This document shows, piece by piece, positions 62,971 to 64,000 of a DNA stretch of 64,000 nucleotides. The position numbers and the translations under genes are program-made. The stretch's first letter is position 1. Each line of letters opens with the position of its first letter. The notes beneath the pieces were generated by a model that made no database searches, was not told where the DNA came from, and was given only the letters and a program-made list of their open reading frames with translations. Source of the stretch: Loxodes magnus (lineage: Eukaryota > Ciliophora > Karyorelictea > Loxodida > Loxodidae); the NCBI GenBank assembly GCA_946699065.1, contig CAMPDV010001320.1, positions 62,001 to 126,000 on the forward strand, in the 5' to 3' direction.

Positions 62971-64000
62971 TCAATCTACATTATCTTATTGTTAGTTATT
63001 AAATTGATTTTAGGTGAATTATTTCTTAATACAATTTTATTATATAAATTAAGCAGCTTTACCTTCTTAAATATATTGAAGGTAATTAGAATTAAATAAA
63101 AGATAAATAAAAATTAGCTGTATGCATAAAACTTGGTTTGGATATTTCATTTCTTCACAAGTCATTCTATATATAAGAAAGTTGCTATCATGAACTTACT
63201 CAAATAATTTCAAACAAATGCGATTAAAAAAATGAAGCAAGAATAAAAAATCGAATATAAAGCTTCTTATATTTGTAGGATATTGCCATGTCTTAAATTA
63301 TCGGTATAAAGACCTTTAATTCATTTTATCCTAAAGTAAATTTAAAATTTTAAGATTATTTCTCCTTAATATCCTCTAATAAATTAATTGACTTATTTTA
63401 ATTATTAAATGCAAATAAAATAATTGAACTAGATTTACTTCTACTAAATGATTTAGCTCCTTTTATTAAATTAAGAAAAGCATAGGCAAAGCAAGCTTAA
63501 TTGTCTAATCCATAAACCTTTAATATTACTATTTTAATTATACCTAAGCATTAAATTATTTATCATTATTTCTAAATAAATACTTTAGTAAATTTTTAAG
63601 CTTAAAAATTAATTAGGAATTTGTATGAAAAATCTTTTTATCAAATTAAGCGATGTAAAATTTCTTATTTTGTGGAAATTACATATAATACAAGAAAAAC
63701 AAAAATTCTATTTATAAAAATACAAAATTATGTTTGGCGTTCTTTAAGGTATTTTAACCTCTTTCATACCAACCTCTCGATTGCTCTAGACTTTAAATAA
63801 AAACGTATGAAGAGCTTTACAACTCTTCTCCATACCATGCATATTGTCCTTGAATTCTTCTTTCACCTAGACGCTAAATATCTTTTTTCTTGTAAATTTT
63901 CCAAAATTTATTACAATATTCTCTTGATTGTTTTAGTTGTTTTTGTCTCTTCATTTGGTTTTCCAAATATTTCTAATATTTTTAATAATCTTACTTGAAA
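62971..64000 (-). CDS. paralogue 3 of the CNKF / LGER-QGQY family (5' end outside window)
   Basis: A frame with no TGA for 343 codons ends at TGA 62971-62973 and runs off the right edge. Near the edge it reads REYCNKFWKIYKKKD, LGERRIQGQYAWYGEEL and IQSLEQSRGWYERG, matching YCNKFGKY, LGERIPQGQYVQQGWEL and QPLYQSKGWLVRG of the 9-kb gene. Unlike that gene, it has no TGA after the final block and continues about 280 residues: MDQTIKLALPMLFLIQQKEL, LYRQFKTWQYPTNIRSFIFD, LFEQVHDSNFLIYRMTCEEM, KYPNQVLCIQ. Function is unknown. Confidence 0.55.

Noticed and set aside
1-64000. tRNA, rRNA, CRISPR, telomere or retroelement features
   Set aside because: No T-loop/anticodon arrangement, rRNA core sequence, regular direct-repeat array, telomeric repeat or reverse-transcriptase motif was recognised. 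A tRNAscan or Rfam run would be needed to exclude them fully.

Overview
The window is strongly AT-rich eukaryotic DNA that only makes sense with a ciliate genetic code in which TAA and TAG are read as Gln and TGA is read as Trp inside genes but still ends them. Two families show this directly. A MORN-repeat protein puts TGA where the MORN Trp belongs, and a glycosyltransferase family alternates TGA with TGG at conserved Trp sites. This is the karyorelict code (Loxodes, Parduczia; NCBI table 27), close to that of the heterotrich Condylostoma. A long contig with large intergenic stretches fits a karyorelict such as Loxodes best; that attribution is inference. Standard-code ORFs in the window are almost all meaningless.

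Layout. 1-1689 (-): 3'-cut copy 1 of a LamG-GT13 glycosyltransferase family. 1.7-7.0 kb: mostly unassigned, with a duplicated ORF fragment. 7.06-7.51 kb (-): small hypothetical gene. 7.54-8.0 kb: structured, GC-richer RNA-like locus. 8.76-10.9 kb (+): two paralogous coiled-coil genes, both with frame changes. 11.8-13.8 kb (+): divergent, frameshifted LamG-GT13 pseudogene. 14.9-17.0 kb (+): long hypothetical ORF, convergent with a RING/IBR-type zinc-finger plus PARP-catalytic gene at 17.0-19.0 kb (-). 20.4-20.7 kb (+): 96-aa ORF. 20.9-24.3 kb (-): 1140-aa MORN protein. 24.4-25.0 kb (-): hypothetical. 26-30.2, 34.4-36.9 and 43.4-45.8 kb (-): LamG-GT13 copies 2, 3 and 4, all open from start to stop. 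38.8-43.1 kb (+): hypothetical helical proteins. 46.2-47.7 and 50.0-50.8 kb (+): hypothetical. 51.5-51.64 kb: second RNA-like locus of the same family as 7.5-8 kb. 53.0-55.4 kb (+): inverted, frameshifted copy 5. 56.9-58.9 kb (+), 58.9-59.25 (-), 59.5-60.5 (-), 62.0-62.75 (-) and 63.0-64.0 kb (-): uncharacterised genes. The last carries the same C-terminal motif as the 9-kb coiled-coil genes. 60.96-61.2 kb: another structured island.

The dominant theme is local amplification of one architecture: an N-terminal signal anchor, a variable Gln/Asn-rich stem, a concanavalin-like (LamG) domain and a GT13 (GnT-I/POMGnT1-like) catalytic domain. Four copies are readable, two are decaying, one is a 3' remnant, and flanking duplications connect them. 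They are most simply read as Golgi type II enzymes that build protein-linked glycans. Most other genes are Gln/Asn/Lys-rich and cannot be named by eye. Because every stop codon can be sense, open frames are weak evidence here; confidence rests on family motifs, conservation between copies, and TGA-free tails before a TGA.
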